In this document: piece after piece, positions 1 to 10,657 of the stretch
Numbering within the stretch: position 1 is the first letter of the stretch
Layout: each line of letters begins with the position of its first letter
Origin: Nitrospira sp.
Lineage (GTDB): Bacteria > Nitrospirota > Nitrospiria > Nitrospirales > Nitrospiraceae
Assembly (NCBI GenBank): GCA_022843785.1
Contig: JALHMZ010000021.1
Span: 1-46,420 of the forward strand
Direction: 5' to 3'
Length of the DNA stretch: 46,420 nt
Program-made: the position numbers and the translations under genes
Notes under the pieces: model-generated
Seen by the model: only the letters and a program-made list of their open reading frames with translations
Database searches by the model: none
Told to the model about the DNA's origin: nothing

Positions 1-40
1 GCATCTGTCGCACCTCCTGTAGGACGGTCGCCCGTGTCAT
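1..40 (-). CDS. Transposase N-terminus (partial, ISNCY-like)
   Basis: Only 13 codons are inside the window. The peptide starts MTRATVLQEVRQM, which resembles the start of ISNCY-type transposases (commonly MTR..VLQE.R.MRFEE before a helix-turn-helix). A good ribosome binding site (AAGGAGG) lies 6-8 nt upstream of the ATG. The gene reads away from the pyr operon. The family call rests on recall of this N-terminal pattern and needs the rest of the gene. Confidence 0.5.
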   Translation of the reverse strand, partial: MTRATVLQEVRQM

Positions 41-65
41 GGTGGCCCTCCTTGAGGACCCACCC

Positions 66-113
66 TAAACCGGACAGATCACGTGCTACATAAACCGGAC
101 AGATGATGTGCTA
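66..113. repeat. Two direct copies of a 23-nt motif at the IS end
   Basis: Positions 66-88 and 91-113 are near-identical copies with a 25-nt period. Both start TAAACCGGACAGAT and end TGCTA, differing at only two bases in between. Such subterminal iterons are common transposase-binding sites, so a role in transposition is likely but inferred. Confidence 0.8.
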
Positions 114-135
114 TCTACATTTCGACCGGGTACGC

Positions 136-164
136 TTGACAGCGGCAGGGTGATTTCGTACTAT
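136..164 (+). promoter_or_regulatory. Sigma-70 promoter of the pyr operon
   Basis: TTGACA at 136-141 and TACTAT at 159-164 are separated by exactly 17 bp. Transcription would start near 171, which puts the whole PyrR hairpin and attenuator in the leader RNA. The promoter lies just outside the flanking insertion sequence. Confidence 0.85.
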
Positions 165-179
165 ACGAAAGCCTTTAAC

Positions 180-261
180 GCTCATCCTGTGAGGTGAGCA
201 AGGAGTTCATCATGATAAGTACGCCGGCCTCTGCCGGGTTCTGCGATACAACCTTCTCACC
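180..261 (+). promoter_or_regulatory. PyrR-binding hairpin and antiterminator of a pyr attenuator
   Basis: GCTCA at 180-184 pairs with TGAGC at 195-199. The loop reads TCCTGTGAGG, matching the known PyrR RNA consensus UCCNGNGAGG. Bases 193-203 can instead pair with 252-261 (ten pairs, one bulged C at 199), forming an antiterminator that excludes both the PyrR hairpin and the terminator. Between them, CCGGC at 224-228 and GCCGG at 233-237 form a small hairpin that could pause RNA polymerase. In known systems UMP-bound PyrR stabilises the first hairpin and so favours termination. Confidence 0.85.
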
Positions 262-328
262 AAGATACGGTGGGGAGGTTTTTTTATGCCGATTGGCCGA
301 GGCTGGGCCGGCATACGACAGAAAGTAA
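212..328 (+). CDS. Putative pyr leader peptide, 38 aa
   Basis: An ATG at 212 follows an AAGGAG ribosome site (200-205) with 6-nt spacing, better than the site in front of pyrR itself. The 38-codon frame starts MISTPASAGFCDTTF, passes through the whole terminator and its T tract, and stops at 326-328, only 6 nt before the pyrR GTG. This resembles the E. coli pyrBI leader, where translation through the terminator relieves attenuation, and could couple translation to pyrR. Its ribosome site overlaps the antiterminator strand. Expression is inferred; the sequence could be a chance ORF with a good ribosome site. Confidence 0.5.
   Translation: MISTPASAGFCDTTFSPRYGGEVFLCRLAEAGPAYDRK
252..285 (+). 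terminator. Intrinsic terminator of the pyr attenuator
   Basis: CCTTCTCACC (252-261) pairs with GGTGGGGAGG (269-278), with two G-U pairs and a 7-nt loop, followed directly by seven T residues (279-285). It lies about 50 bp upstream of pyrR, in the place expected for an attenuator. It also lies inside the leader ORF at 212-328, so a translating ribosome would melt it. Confidence 0.85.
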
Positions 329-895
<567 letters not shown>

Positions 896-908
896 TGCGG
901 AGGAGGCC

Positions 909-1829
909 ATGAGTCTCAAACGCAAAGATTTGCTGAGTCTGGCGACGTTGTCCCTGGACGAGATCGCGCTTATTCTTGAGACGGCAGATTCCTTCAAGGA
1001 AGTGACGGGCCGTGAGATCAAGAAGGTGCCGGCACTACGAGGCAAGACCGTCGTCAATCTGTTTTTCGAGCCGAGCACGAGAACCCGCACGTCGTTTGAG
1101 CTGGCGGCGAAACGGCTGAGCGCGGATGTCATCAACTTTTCGCCCTCGTCGAGCAGCGTCGTCAAAGGTGAGACGCTCCTTGATACCGCGCGCAATATCG
1201 AGGCGATGCAGGCGGATATCATTGTCCTGCGTCATTCGTCCGCCGGGGCTGCCGAAACACTGGCGCGCGGGGTCAAGTCCTCGGTGATCAATGCAGGTGA
1301 CGGATGGCATGAGCATCCCACGCAGGCGCTGCTCGATCTGTATACCATCCGGGGGCGTGGAATGGGTTTTAGGGGGTTGCGGGTGGCGATCGTCGGCGAC
1401 GTGGCGCATAGCCGGGTAGCCCGCTCGAATATCTACGCGCTGACAAAGTTGGGCGCCGAGGTGCGCCTCGTGGGTCCGCCCACGATGATGCCGTGTGGAG
1501 TTGAGAAACTTGGTGTGAAGGTCTATTCGGATATGGACAAGGGCTTGTGCGGAGTGAATGTGATCATGATGCTTCGTCTCCAATTGGAACGGCAGGGGCG
1601 CGCACTCTTTCCGACCATCCGCGAGTACGCGCGGCTCTATGGATTGACGGCGGAGCGGGTGAAGTTGGCCGATACCGGTGCGATCGTGATGCATCCGGGA
1701 CCGATCAATCGTGGAGTGGAGATTGCACCGGATGTGGCGGACAGCCTCTCGTCCGTCATTCTCGACCAGGTTGCAAACGGCGTGGCGGTGCGCATGGGTA
1801 TCTTGTATCTCATGTCGGAAGCCGGATAA
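909..1829 (+). CDS. pyrB: Aspartate carbamoyltransferase, catalytic subunit
   Basis: PyrB condenses carbamoyl phosphate with aspartate to N-carbamoylaspartate in the cytoplasm, the second step of de novo pyrimidine synthesis. The start at 909 is fixed by AGGAGG at 901-906 and gives 306 aa, the usual length. The carbamoyl-phosphate motif STRTR is at residues 56-60, [11 protein letters not shown] at about 136-146, and a typical [10 protein letters not shown] segment follows. An in-frame extension further upstream runs inside pyrR and is not used. No regulatory pyrI gene is seen nearby, so this is probably the unregulated trimer or a class that pairs with dihydroorotase. The pyrR stop is 13 bp upstream. 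Confidence 0.96.
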   Translation: MSLKRKDLLSLATLSLDEIALILETADSFKEVTGREIKKVPALRGKTVVNLFFEPSTRTRTSFELAAKRLSADVINFSPSSSSVVKGETLLDTARNIEAMQADIIVLRHSSAGAAETLARGVKSSVINAGDGWHEHPTQALLDLYTIRGRGMGFRGLRVAIVGDVAHSRVARSNIYALTKLGAEVRLVGPPTMMPCGVEKLGVKVYSDMDKGLCGVNVIMMLRLQLERQGRALFPTIREYARLYGLTAERVKLADTGAIVMHPGPINRGVEIAPDVADSLSSVILDQVANGVAVRMGILYLMSEAG

Positions 1830-1862
1830 CAGCGTCGCGTATAGTGCGAGGATAAGGAGATT

Positions 1863-3149
1863 ATGCCGATTCTCATCAAGGGCGGAAAGGTCGTCGATCC
1901 GGGCCGCTTTGTCGGTGTGGGCGATGTGCTGATCGATCAAGGGAAAGTCGTCGCGGTGGGTCCCAATATACAGGCACCGGCGGGAAGCACGACGATCGAG
2001 GCGAAGGATCGGCTGGTGTTGCCGGGGTTTGTCGATCTACACGTCCATTTTAGAGAACCGGGGTTTGAGTATAAGGAGACGATTCAGAGCGGCAGCGCAG
2101 CGGCGGTGGCCGGCGGGTTTACGACGGTCTGTTGCATGCCTAACACGAACCCGGTGAACGACAATCAAGCAGTGACGGAATTCATTCTAGAGCGAGCCCG
2201 GCTGGCCGGGTTGGCCAATGTCTGGCCAGTCGGTGCGATCACGAAAGGCTCGGAAGGGAAGGAGTTGGCTGAGATCGGTGACTTGCGGCGGTCCGGTTGT
2301 GTCGCAATTTCCGACGACGGCAAGCCAGTGATGAACAGTCTGGTGATGCGCCGGGCGATGGAGTATGCGCTGGCGTTCGACCTCACGGTAGTCGATCATT
2401 GCGAGGATTTGCATTTGGCGGAAGGCGGATGCATGAACGAAGGCCTGGTCTCCACCGAGCTGGGGCTGCCTGGCATTCCCTCGGCGGCGGAAGATGTGAT
2501 GGTTGCACGCAATCTGTCTCTGTCGGAGCTGACGGGCGCGCGCCTCCATCTCGCGCATATCAGCACGGCCGGATCGGTCCGTATGGTCCGCGAAGCGAAG
2601 GCCCGTGGGATCAAGGTGACGGCGGAAGCCTGTCCCCATCACTTCATCCTGACGGAAGAAGTGGTTCGCGGGTACAACACGCATGCGAAGATGAATCCTC
2701 CGTTGCGCACCTGGGACGACGTCCGTGCTATCAAAGAAGGATTGCGCGACGGCACGATTGATGTGATTGCGACCGACCATGCGCCCCATGCCACCCAGGA
2801 GAAGCAACAGGATTTTACCGAAGCTCCGTTCGGAATCGTCGGGCTGGAGACCGCACTTTCCCTGACGCTGGGTTTGGTTGAAGAGGGAGTCATATCGTTG
2901 GAGCAGGCGGTTGAGAAGCTCACGTCCGGTCCGGCGGCCGCGTTCGGTTTGAAGAAGGGAACCCTGGCGGTCGGCGCGGATGCCGATGTGACGATTGTCG
3001 ATCAACAGGCTGAGTGGGTGGTCGATCCCGGTAAGTTCCGGTCGAAAAGCCGCAATACGCCGTTTGTCGGATGGAAGGTCAAGGGGCGAGTCCTGACGAC
3101 GATCGTAGGGGGCCGGGTGGTGTTCGAGGCCGGCCCATTGGAATCGTAG
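1863..3149 (+). CDS. pyrC: Dihydroorotase
   Basis: This 428-aa amidohydrolase cyclises carbamoylaspartate to dihydroorotate, the third pyrimidine step. The metal-binding HVH (residues 60-62) sits in DLHVHFREPG. Other marks are SDDGKPV near 150-156, with the Asp typical of class I enzymes, VDHCED near 177-182, LAHIST and TDHAPH. The length and all motifs fit an active class I dihydroorotase rather than the inactive PyrC-like partner found in some ATCase complexes. A clear AAGGAGA site precedes the ATG, 33 bp after pyrB. Confidence 0.96.
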   Translation: MPILIKGGKVVDPGRFVGVGDVLIDQGKVVAVGPNIQAPAGSTTIEAKDRLVLPGFVDLHVHFREPGFEYKETIQSGSAAAVAGGFTTVCCMPNTNPVNDNQAVTEFILERARLAGLANVWPVGAITKGSEGKELAEIGDLRRSGCVAISDDGKPVMNSLVMRRAMEYALAFDLTVVDHCEDLHLAEGGCMNEGLVSTELGLPGIPSAAEDVMVARNLSLSELTGARLHLAHISTAGSVRMVREAKARGIKVTAEACPHHFILTEEVVRGYNTHAKMNPPLRTWDDVRAIKEGLRDGTIDVIATDHAPHATQEKQQDFTEAPFGIVGLETALSLTLGLVEEGVISLEQAVEKLTSGPAAAFGLKKGTLAVGADADVTIVDQQAEWVVDPGKFRSKSRNTPFVGWKVKGRVLTTIVGGRVVFEAGPLES

Positions 3150-3153
3150 AATA

Positions 3154-3675
3154 GTGCGGCGCGTGACCTATTGGGGATTGCTCTGCTGCTTCACGCTTGA
3201 ATGGCTCGCGCTGGGTGTCTGGATCGGCGGGATGGTGGTGCTGGTTGGAGCGGTGATCCCGGCAGTATTCAATACATTCGGCGGACAGGATTCCGGCGGG
3301 TTGTTTCTGACGCGGGCATTCGAGGGGTACCATCGGTTCGTGATCGGGGCCATGGTGGTGTTGTGTGGGGCGTCCCTCTACCGCTGGTGGAGCGGAGAGC
3401 CGGTGGCGGCAGTTGAGCGAGGAGAGATGGTTGTCTTGGCGTTGATGGTGGTGATTGCCGGAGTCGTAATTCTGGCGCTGCATCCACAGGCTGCTATACT
3501 TCAAGCGCAGGCCTTTGCGGCACAAGAGGAGACTGCCAAGAAGGCAGCCTTTGAGTCCCTATTTCGTGTCTTGATGCCTATTCGTGTGCTCGACATCGTC
3601 AATTTGCTGTTGGGTCTATTCTTGATTGGACTGAAGTCAAAACGGACACTCTGTCCGAGCAGGCAGATTTTATGA
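3154..3675 (+). CDS. DUF4149-type integral membrane protein
   Basis: This small protein of 173 aa has about four membrane segments: near residues 6-40, 62-80, 90-110 and 145-163. The pattern, with a [14 protein letters not shown] segment in the first hairpin and a final helix preceded by IRVLDIVN, fits the DUF4149 family, whose function is not known. The GTG start at 3154 lies 4 bp after pyrC, and the stop overlaps the carA start (ATGA), so it is translationally coupled within the pyr operon. Its place between pyrC and carA says it is co-expressed with pyrimidine enzymes but gives no function. Confidence 0.75.
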   Translation: MRRVTYWGLLCCFTLEWLALGVWIGGMVVLVGAVIPAVFNTFGGQDSGGLFLTRAFEGYHRFVIGAMVVLCGASLYRWWSGEPVAAVERGEMVVLALMVVIAGVVILALHPQAAILQAQAFAAQEETAKKAAFESLFRVLMPIRVLDIVNLLLGLFLIGLKSKRTLCPSRQIL

Positions 3676-4850
3676 AAAAAGCTCTGTTGGCATTGGCGGG
3701 CGGCGCATGTTTCGAAGGCCGCGCGCTCGGGTACGAAGGCGAGACAGTCGGAGAAGTCGTGTTCAACACGGCGATGACCGGCTATCAGGAGGTGCTGACC
3801 GATCCCTCCTACAAGGGACAGATCATCACGATGACCTGTCCCCATATCGGGAATTACGGAACGACGCCGGAGGATAGTGAGTCCCGCCGCCTGTGGGCGG
3901 AGGGGTTTGTCGTGATGGAGGCTAGTCGGCTGACCAGTAATTGGCGGGGTACGCAGACGATTCACGAGTATTTGACGCAAGCGAAAGTTGTGGCGATCGA
4001 AGGGCTTGATACCAGGGCGTTGACGAGACATTTGCGCGAATATGGATCGCAGCAAGGGGTCATTACACACGGAGGACTCGATGCGGCACAGGCTGTGGCA
4101 AAAGCACGGACTGCGCCTGGAATCGTTGGGCGGGACTTGGCGGCTGAAGTCACGTGTGACCGGGCGTATGAATGGAAGGCCGGATCCGGAGCGTGGGCAC
4201 CGGAGGGAGGCGGGAGTAGATCGGCGAAACAGCACCGCCGACCGTGGCAGGTCGTCGCCTATGATTTTGGAGTCAAACAGAATATTCTGAATCGGCTGGT
4301 CGATGTCGGTTGCCAGGTCACCGTCGTGCCGGCGTCAACGACGGCTGCCGAGATCGAGGCACGCAAGCCGGACGGCATTTTCCTCTCCAATGGTCCCGGC
4401 GATCCGGAAGGCGTTCCCTATGCGGTGGAAGCCGTGCGGACGTTGATCGGCCGGTATCCGATCTTCGGCATTTGCTTGGGACATCAGATTTTAGGGCTTG
4501 CGCTCGGACTTGAAACCTATAAGCTCAAGTTCGGACATCATGGCGCGAATCATCCGGTGATTGATTTACGGAGCAGGAAGGTTGAGATCACCTCACAGAA
4601 CCATAACTTTGCCGTCAAGGTCCCTATGTCGTTCAGCGAGGCGCCGAATGGTCCGCCGACGGTTGATACCAAGTATGGACGACTTTCCATCACGCATCTC
4701 AGCTTGAACGATCATTCGATCGAGGGCATGGTCTGTATGGATCAGCCGGTCTTCTCGGTTCAGTATCATCCGGAAGCCTCTCCGGGACCTCATGATTCGG
4801 CCTATTTGTTCGAGGAATTCGTCCGTCTTATGGAGACCCACCATGCGTAA
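3672..4850 (+). CDS. carA: Carbamoyl-phosphate synthase, small (glutaminase) chain
   Basis: CarA hydrolyses glutamine and channels ammonia to CarB for carbamoyl phosphate, shared by pyrimidine and arginine synthesis. The 392-aa protein has the CPSase small-chain N-terminal domain followed by a class I amidotransferase domain. The catalytic Cys268 sits in FGICLGHQ, and His366 and Glu368 in [21 protein letters not shown] forms the oxyanion strand. The ATG overlaps the preceding stop. The large chain carB is in the same operon but separated by two protease genes, an unusual split. Confidence 0.97.
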   Translation: MKKALLALAGGACFEGRALGYEGETVGEVVFNTAMTGYQEVLTDPSYKGQIITMTCPHIGNYGTTPEDSESRRLWAEGFVVMEASRLTSNWRGTQTIHEYLTQAKVVAIEGLDTRALTRHLREYGSQQGVITHGGLDAAQAVAKARTAPGIVGRDLAAEVTCDRAYEWKAGSGAWAPEGGGSRSAKQHRRPWQVVAYDFGVKQNILNRLVDVGCQVTVVPASTTAAEIEARKPDGIFLSNGPGDPEGVPYAVEAVRTLIGRYPIFGICLGHQILGLALGLETYKLKFGHHGANHPVIDLRSRKVEITSQNHNFAVKVPMSFSEAPNGPPTVDTKYGRLSITHLSLNDHSIEGMVCMDQPVFSVQYHPEASPGPHDSAYLFEEFVRLMETHHA

Positions 4851-5796
4851 CCGGTTTCTTGCCTTGTTGTTCATCGGATTGTCGGTGTCAGGTTGCACAT
4901 TCAATTTCCCGCTGCTTCCAGGCCCAGGACCCCTCAAGGAGATGCAGGTGAGCGGCACGGGAGCGGCCAAGGTCCTGCTGATTGAGGTCTCCGGCATGAT
5001 CAGCTCTCAGGAGAAAGAAGGGTTGATACCCGCACCGAGCATGCTTGCGCGAATCAAGGAACAACTGACGCGAGCCGCGCAGGACGACAGCATCAAAGCC
5101 GTCGTCCTCCGGATCAATTCACCCGGGGGCACGGTAACGGCGTCGGATATCATTCATCACGAGCTCAAAGCGTTTAAGGCGTCCAAGAAAATTCCGATCA
5201 TTGCCTCGATTATGGATCTGGGTACATCCGGCGGATACTATATCGCTGCAGCGGCCGACACGGTGTTGGCGCATCCCTCTTCGGTGACCGGAAGCATCGG
5301 CGTCATCATGCTGACGATCAATGCCAGGGGATTGTTGGAAAAGGTGGGAGTTGAAGCGACCGCGGTCACGTCCGGTCCCCGCAAAGACATGGGGTCGCCG
5401 TTTCGCGTGATGACGCCGGAGGAGCGGGCCATCTTTCAAGGCCTGATTGATTCGTTCTATCAGCGGTTTTTGACTATCGTGCAGGAGGGCCGTCCGCTGC
5501 TACAGATGGAGCAGATCAAAAAGCTAGCCGATGGACGGATCTATACGGGTGATCAAGCGAAGGCGGTAGGCCTTGTAGACGAGCTCGGGTATCTGGAAGA
5601 TGCCATTGAACTGGCGAAGAAGAAAGCGAAGCTTCCTGAAGCGCGTGTGGTCACTTATCAGCGTCCCGGGGAGTATTCAAACAATATCTATTCCAAGCTT
5701 CTCGTACCCGGTCCACTGGCGGGGTTTGCCGATCTCGATATCATGGCGCTCGCACGGGGCGGTACGCCGCAATTCATGTATATCTGGATGCCCTAA
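4843..5796 (+). CDS. sppA: SppA-like signal peptide peptidase, lipoprotein
   Basis: This 317-aa serine protease of the S49 family probably cleaves leftover signal peptides at the membrane. The ATG at 4843 overlaps the carA stop and opens a lipoprotein signal peptide with Cys18 in LSVSGC, so the protein should be anchored by lipid. The nucleophile is Ser129 in [13 protein letters not shown] and the catalytic Lys is Lys181 in [10 protein letters not shown], the Ser/Lys dyad of short SppA enzymes. An in-frame extension into carA is rejected because it would bury the signal peptide. It sits between carA and carB in the operon with no obvious link to pyrimidines. Confidence 0.88.
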   Translation: MRNRFLALLFIGLSVSGCTFNFPLLPGPGPLKEMQVSGTGAAKVLLIEVSGMISSQEKEGLIPAPSMLARIKEQLTRAAQDDSIKAVVLRINSPGGTVTASDIIHHELKAFKASKKIPIIASIMDLGTSGGYYIAAAADTVLAHPSSVTGSIGVIMLTINARGLLEKVGVEATAVTSGPRKDMGSPFRVMTPEERAIFQGLIDSFYQRFLTIVQEGRPLLQMEQIKKLADGRIYTGDQAKAVGLVDELGYLEDAIELAKKKAKLPEARVVTYQRPGEYSNNIYSKLLVPGPLAGFADLDIMALARGGTPQFMYIWMP

Positions 5797-5845
5797 CCCA
5801 CGTATGAGCCAATCGGACATATCGAGACAAAGTCAGGAATTTCGC

Positions 5846-6832
5846 ATGACACGGGCATACGACTGTTCCGCCGACCATGCGCTCACTGTGCCGGTCGGGC
5901 GACGGGCGTTGCTTGGGTACGGCATCCGAGGAGTGATGGGGCTTTCTTCTCTGTTGAGTCTAGGGGCGGTCGGCGGGTTCGCATCGATGCTGAGCGGCTG
6001 TCTTCGCGCGCCGGGTACCTCCCGTGATCAATTCATTTACATCTCCGAAGAAAAAGAAATTGCCATGGGGGTCAGTGCATTCCATGAAGTCTTGCGCAAC
6101 GCCCGGCTGAGCCAGAATTTGGAAATCAATGAAGTGGTCCATCGGGTTGGCAATCGAATTGCCGCCGCGGCTGCAAAACCGGAGTATCAATGGGAGTTTG
6201 CCGTCATCGATGATGACAAGACGGTCAACGCCTTCGCCCTGCCGGGCGGCAAGGTCGCGGTATTCACGGGCATTCTCAAATACACGAAGACGGAAGATGG
6301 GCTGGCAACCGTGATGGGGCATGAAGTGGCCCATGCGCTGCAGCGCCATGGGGCGGAACGGTATAGCCGCGGGATTTTGGAAACCATCGGACAGATCGGC
6401 GCGCTGGCCGCCGGAGCCGCGGCGGGACGTCCGGATGCCGCTATGGCGGCGATGAGCGCCTATGGAGTCGGCGTGTCCCTGCCGTTCGGGCGAAGCCAGG
6501 AATCAGAAGCGGATTTGATCGGACTTCGGCTGATGGCCCAGGCCGGTTATGATCCCCGCGAAGCCGTGCCGTTCTGGGAGCGCATGAGCGGCTGTCCCAG
6601 ACAGCTGATCGACAAGGCCTGTTTTCGATCGAAGCAAACGATACCGGAGTTCCTGTCGACTCACCCGTCTGATGTGTCCCGTATCAATCAGATCGAAGCC
6701 TGGTTGCCGGGCGCCATGAAATACTATCGAGGATCGGGAGGGGATGTTGCACCGCCGGTAACGATACCGGACCCATACCGTCCTCCAGTCGGGCCAATGC
6801 CCCAGTCAAGCCTGCCGGCTTTTTTCTCATAG
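5846..6832 (+). CDS. M48-family zinc metallopeptidase, secreted or lipid-anchored (BepA/LoiP-like)
   Basis: This 328-aa protein has the zinc motif HEVAH at 159-163 and the third ligand in ESEAD at 219-223, typical of M48B peptidases that act on outer-membrane proteins. Residues 18-52 form a long signal segment with a twin arginine (GRRALLG) and a possible lipobox ending MLSGC (Cys52), so the export route could be Tat followed by lipid attachment. The start at 5846 follows AGGA with 8-nt spacing; an ATG at 5804 would add 14 residues. The tail is proline-rich. It lies between sppA and carB. Confidence 0.83.
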   Translation: MTRAYDCSADHALTVPVGRRALLGYGIRGVMGLSSLLSLGAVGGFASMLSGCLRAPGTSRDQFIYISEEKEIAMGVSAFHEVLRNARLSQNLEINEVVHRVGNRIAAAAAKPEYQWEFAVIDDDKTVNAFALPGGKVAVFTGILKYTKTEDGLATVMGHEVAHALQRHGAERYSRGILETIGQIGALAAGAAAGRPDAAMAAMSAYGVGVSLPFGRSQESEADLIGLRLMAQAGYDPREAVPFWERMSGCPRQLIDKACFRSKQTIPEFLSTHPSDVSRINQIEAWLPGAMKYYRGSGGDVAPPVTIPDPYRPPVGPMPQSSLPAFFS

Positions 6833-6838
6833 GAACAT

Positions 6839-9800
6839 ATGCCAAAACGTACAGATATACGGTCCATTCTTATGATCGGGTCCGGTCCGATCGTTATCGG
6901 CCAGGCCTGCGAATTCGACTATTCAGGCACACAGGCATGTAAAGCTCTCAGAGAGGAAGGCTATCGAGTCATCCTCATCAACAGCAATCCTGCCACGATC
7001 ATGACCGATCCGGAGATGGCGGACCGCACCTATGTGGAGCCGATTACGCTGGATGTTGTCGAGAAGGTGATCGAGCGGGAGAGGCCCGATGCCTTGCTGC
7101 CGACGATGGGAGGGCAAACGGCACTCAACGCGACCATGGGATTGGTCAAACGCGGCGTGCTCGAGAAATACGGCGTCCGGCTCATCGGCGCCTCGGCCGA
7201 AGCTATCCATAAAGCGGAAGACCGGGAAGCTTTCAAGCTCGCAATGCAGCGGATCGGTTTGCGTGTGCCCCAAAGCGGCACCGCGCATACGCGTCAAGAG
7301 GCGGTTGAAATTCTGGATATGGTCGGATTCCCAGCCATCATTCGCCCGTCCTTTACGATGGGGGGAACCGGTGGAAACATCGCCTACAATCGGGAGGAGT
7401 TTGAAAAACTGATCGATTGGGCGCTGGCGATGAGCCCGGTCAGCCAAGTGCTGATCGAGGAATCGGTCATCGGGTGGAAAGAGTATGAATTGGAAGTCAT
7501 GCGCGACATCAAGGACAACGTCGTCATCGTCTGTCCGATCGAGAATCTCGATCCCATGGGTGTCCATACCGGCGACAGCATCACCGTCGCGCCGGCCATG
7601 ACATTGACCGACAAAGAGTATCAGCGGATGCGGGACGCGGCGCTCCGGATCATCAGGGAGATCGGGGTGGATACCGGGGGTTCCAACATCCAGTTCGGCA
7701 TCGACCCGAAGAACGGAGACATGGTCATCATTGAAATGAATCCACGGGTCTCCAGGAGTTCGGCGTTGGCGTCGAAAGCCACAGGGTTTCCGATCGCGAA
7801 AATTGCGGCCAAGCTGGCAGTCGGCTATACCTTGGACGAGATCACGAACGATATCACCGGCGTGACTAAGGCCTCGTTTGAACCGACCATCGACTATGTG
7901 GTGGTGAAGATTCCCCGATTCGCCTTTCAGAAATTCAAAGGCGCAGACCCCACATTGACGACGCAAATGAAATCGGTGGGCGAAGCGATGGCGATCGGAC
8001 GGACATTCAAAGAAGCCCTGCAGAAGGCCATCCGTTCTCTGGAGTTGGATCTCAATGGGTTGGGCTCGCGGGTAGGAATTGATCGGGGTATTCCTCCGGG
8101 GTTTAATCAGGGCGAGGCGGTAGAGAAGGTCCACCGAATGCTGCGTACGCCGTTGCCTGAGCGGCTCTGGTATCTGGCCGATGGCATCCGCTTGGGGCTC
8201 ACGAATGACGAACTGTTCGCGATGACGAAGATCGATCCCTGGTTCATTGAACAGATTCGGGAGCTGGTCGGTTTTGAACAGGGTCTTGTGAGTAAAGCAG
8301 GGGCAACCGCGTTGGCAACGGCGGGTGAATGGCTGTGGGAAGCCAAGCAACAGGGATTTTCGGACGATCGGATTGGCCAATTGCTGGGTGTTGATCCGGC
8401 AAAGGTCCGCAAGACGCGTATGGGATTGGGGAAAACTGGAACCAGCCCCGGTGCAGGTCGATCGGTCACGTATAAACGGGTTGATACCTGCGCGGCGGAG
8501 TTTGAGGCTCATACGCCCTATCTCTATTCCACATATGGAAGTGAATGCGAGGCCAGGCCGTCGGATCGGAAAAAGGTCGTCATTCTTGGCGGAGGCCCTA
8601 ACCGCATCGGACAGGGGATCGAATTCGACTACTGCTGTGTGCATGCCGCCATGGCACTTCGGGAAGAATCGATCGAAACGATCATGGTGAACTGTAATCC
8701 GGAAACAGTGAGCACGGACTATGACACCTCGGATCGGCTGTACTTCGAGCCGCTCACGGAGGAGGATGTGCTCAATATCGTGAAGACGGAGCAGCCGATC
8801 GGGGTCGTGTTGCAGTTCGGCGGGCAGACTCCATTGAAGCTGGCGCTTCCGTTGTTCAAGGCCGGCGTGAAGATTCTCGGCACCAGCCCCGATGCGATCG
8901 ATTTAGCGGAAGATCGTGAGCGGTTCCGAGACTTCCTGAATACGCTCGGCCTCCGGCAGGCGGAAAGTGGAATGGCGCGTTCTGTGGATGAAGCGGTCCG
9001 CATCGCAGGCACGATCGGGTATCCGGTCATGGTTCGACCCTCCTATGTGTTGGGCGGTCGCTCGATGCAAATTGTCTATGACGAGGCTGAATTGTTGGAG
9101 TACGTCCGCACCGCCGTCAAGGCATCGCCAAAACATCCTGTGTTGATCGACAAATACCTGGCTGATGCCATTGAAGTCGATGCCGACGCGATCTCGGATG
9201 GACAGACGGTTGTCGTGGCGGGAATTATGGAGCACATCGAAGAAGCCGGTGTCCATTCGGGCGATTCCGCCTGTTCGCTGCCGCCCTATACGCTGGAGAA
9301 GGCCATCGTGCAAGAGATCGAGCGCCAGATGAAGCTGTTGGCGCTGAAGCTCGGCGTTGTGGGATTGATGAATGCGCAATTTGCCGTGAAAGACAAGATC
9401 GTCTACGTGCTCGAAGTGAATCCACGGGGATCGCGAACCGTGCCCTTCGTCAGCAAAGCGATTGGCGTACCATTAGCCAAGCTGGCGATGAAGGTGATGA
9501 TCGGGCGGACACTCGAGGATCTTGGATTCACGAACGCGCCCCAGCCGACGCATCTGTCGGTCAAAGAAGCGGTGTTCCCGTTCAATAAGTTTCCCGGAGT
9601 GGACGTATTGTTGGGGCCGGAGATGAAGTCGACGGGAGAGGTGATGGGCATCGACAGTGATTTCGGCTGGGCATTTGCCAAGTCACAGGCCGGTGCCGGC
9701 GCCGGTCTTCCCATATCGGGGACCGCCTTTATCAGTGTAAAGGCAGAGGATCGGTCTGTGGCGTTGGATCTGGCGAGGCGGCTGCGAGCCATTGGGTTTC

Positions 9801-10132
9801 AGATTCAGGCGACCACTGGAACGGCTGGTTATCTGAGAGAACAGGGTGTTGAAGTGGCGACGGTCCATAAGGTGAAGGAAGGGCGGCCGCACATTGTCGA
9901 CCATATTAAGAACGGCGAGGTGGCGCTCGTGTTCAATACCGTAAGGACCGCATCGTCTCATTCCGATTCCATATCGATTCGCCGAGAGGCCTTACACAAG
10001 GGGTTGCCGTATTACACCACGATGCGGGGGGCGATGGCCGCCGTACTCGGCATCGAAGCGATGGTAAAAAAGAAACTATCCATCCGTTCTTTGCAGGAGT
10101 ATCATCGGACCCCTGGTCTGCCGGAGTCATAA
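6839..10132 (+). CDS. carB: Carbamoyl-phosphate synthase, large chain
   Basis: CarB makes carbamoyl phosphate from bicarbonate, two ATP and the ammonia delivered by CarA. The 1097-aa protein has the two homologous ATP-grasp halves: the first opens with [20 protein letters not shown], the second with [20 protein letters not shown] near residue 580. A C-terminal MGS-like allosteric domain covers about the last 150 residues. It is slightly longer than the ~1073-aa E. coli protein, with additions mainly around the inter-domain linker (region near 540). It starts 6 bp after the metallopeptidase stop. Large minus-strand ORFs opposite it are codon shadows. Confidence 0.97.
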   Translation: MPKRTDIRSILMIGSGPIVIGQACEFDYSGTQACKALREEGYRVILINSNPATIMTDPEMADRTYVEPITLDVVEKVIERERPDALLPTMGGQTALNATMGLVKRGVLEKYGVRLIGASAEAIHKAEDREAFKLAMQRIGLRVPQSGTAHTRQEAVEILDMVGFPAIIRPSFTMGGTGGNIAYNREEFEKLIDWALAMSPVSQVLIEESVIGWKEYELEVMRDIKDNVVIVCPIENLDPMGVHTGDSITVAPAMTLTDKEYQRMRDAALRIIREIGVDTGGSNIQFGIDPKNGDMVIIEMNPRVSRSSALASKATGFPIAKIAAKLAVGYTLDEITNDITGVTKASFEPTIDYVVVKIPRFAFQKFKGADPTLTTQMKSVGEAMAIGRTFKEALQKAIRSLELDLNGLGSRVGIDRGIPPGFNQGEAVEKVHRMLRTPLPERLWYLADGIRLGLTNDELFAMTKIDPWFIEQIRELVGFEQGLVSKAGATALATAGEWLWEAKQQGFSDDRIGQLLGVDPAKVRKTRMGLGKTGTSPGAGRSVTYKRVDTCAAEFEAHTPYLYSTYGSECEARPSDRKKVVILGGGPNRIGQGIEFDYCCVHAAMALREESIETIMVNCNPETVSTDYDTSDRLYFEPLTEEDVLNIVKTEQPIGVVLQFGGQTPLKLALPLFKAGVKILGTSPDAIDLAEDRERFRDFLNTLGLRQAESGMARSVDEAVRIAGTIGYPVMVRPSYVLGGRSMQIVYDEAELLEYVRTAVKASPKHPVLIDKYLADAIEVDADAISDGQTVVVAGIMEHIEEAGVHSGDSACSLPPYTLEKAIVQEIERQMKLLALKLGVVGLMNAQFAVKDKIVYVLEVNPRGSRTVPFVSKAIGVPLAKLAMKVMIGRTLEDLGFTNAPQPTHLSVKEAVFPFNKFPGVDVLLGPEMKSTGEVMGIDSDFGWAFAKSQAGAGAGLPISGTAFISVKAEDRSVALDLARRLRAIGFQIQATTGTAGYLREQGVEVATVHKVKEGRPHIVDHIKNGEVALVFNTVRTASSHSDSISIRREALHKGLPYYTTMRGAMAAVLGIEAMVKKKLSIRSLQEYHRTPGLPES

Positions 10133-10136
10133 TCTT

Positions 10137-10613
10137 ATGCCGACACCGATTACGAAAAAAGGGTACGAAGCGCTTCAGGCAGAGCTGGATCGCTTGCGCA
10201 AAGTTGAGCGGGCGAAGAATATCGAGGCCATTGCCGAAGCGCGCGCCCATGGCGATCTGAGCGAAAACGCCGAGTACGATGCGGCCAAGGAACGTCAGGG
10301 TTTCATCGAGTCGCGCATTGTCGAATTGCAAACCAAATTGGCCGATGCTCGTATCATCGAAATCACGGGCCGAACCACGGAAACAGTTGTCTTCGGCGCG
10401 ACGGTGTCGGTGATCGAACAAGAGTCGCAGGCGAAGAAGCACTATACACTGGTCGGCCAAGACGAAGCCGATATGAAGTTCAACAAGATTTCCGTCCAGT
10501 CGCCGGTCGGCCGCGCATTAATCGGAAAACGGGTAGGCGACTTCGTCGAAGTCAAAACCCCGGTCAAGGTCGTCGAATATGAGGTCGTCGAGATCAAATT
10601 TGAGGAACTCTAG
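10137..10613 (+). CDS. greA: Transcript cleavage factor GreA
   Basis: GreA rescues backtracked RNA polymerase by stimulating cleavage of the nascent RNA 3' end. The 158-aa protein has the N-terminal coiled coil, with the conserved tip around ARAHGDLSENAEYDAAKERQ (residues 37-56) that carries the acidic pair entering the polymerase channel, followed by the FKBP-like C-terminal domain. It begins 4 bp after carB, so it is probably the next operon gene. No strong ribosome site is visible, which suggests translation coupled to carB. Confidence 0.95.
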   Translation: MPTPITKKGYEALQAELDRLRKVERAKNIEAIAEARAHGDLSENAEYDAAKERQGFIESRIVELQTKLADARIIEITGRTTETVVFGATVSVIEQESQAKKHYTLVGQDEADMKFNKISVQSPVGRALIGKRVGDFVEVKTPVKVVEYEVVEIKFEEL

Positions 10614-10657
10614 TTTCCGATACACTTCACGAACGACGAGCGACGAAGTGACCGCTC

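Larger units (their letters stand above)
1..118 (-). mobile_element. End of an insertion sequence (probably ISNCY-type), cut by the window edge
   Basis: The first ~118 bases look like the left part of a transposase gene read on the minus strand plus its upstream terminal region. A start codon at 38-40 (minus strand) is preceded by a strong AAGGAGG-like ribosome site at about 45-52. The outer end carries two copies of a 23-nt motif and probably stops near 118, where the host promoter region begins. The element therefore sits about 18 bp upstream of the -35 box of the pyr operon. The family is inferred from the transposase N-terminus only, and the terminal repeat cannot be confirmed without the other end. 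Confidence 0.55.

Noticed and set aside
6923..8644. Long minus-strand ORF (573 codons) opposite carB
   Set aside because: It is a codon-composition shadow of carB; it has no ribosome site and no recognisable protein.
10621..10650. Inverted repeat CACTTC ... GAAGTG between greA and the SAM enzyme gene
   Set aside because: The stem is only six base pairs and no T tract follows, so it is not called as a terminator.
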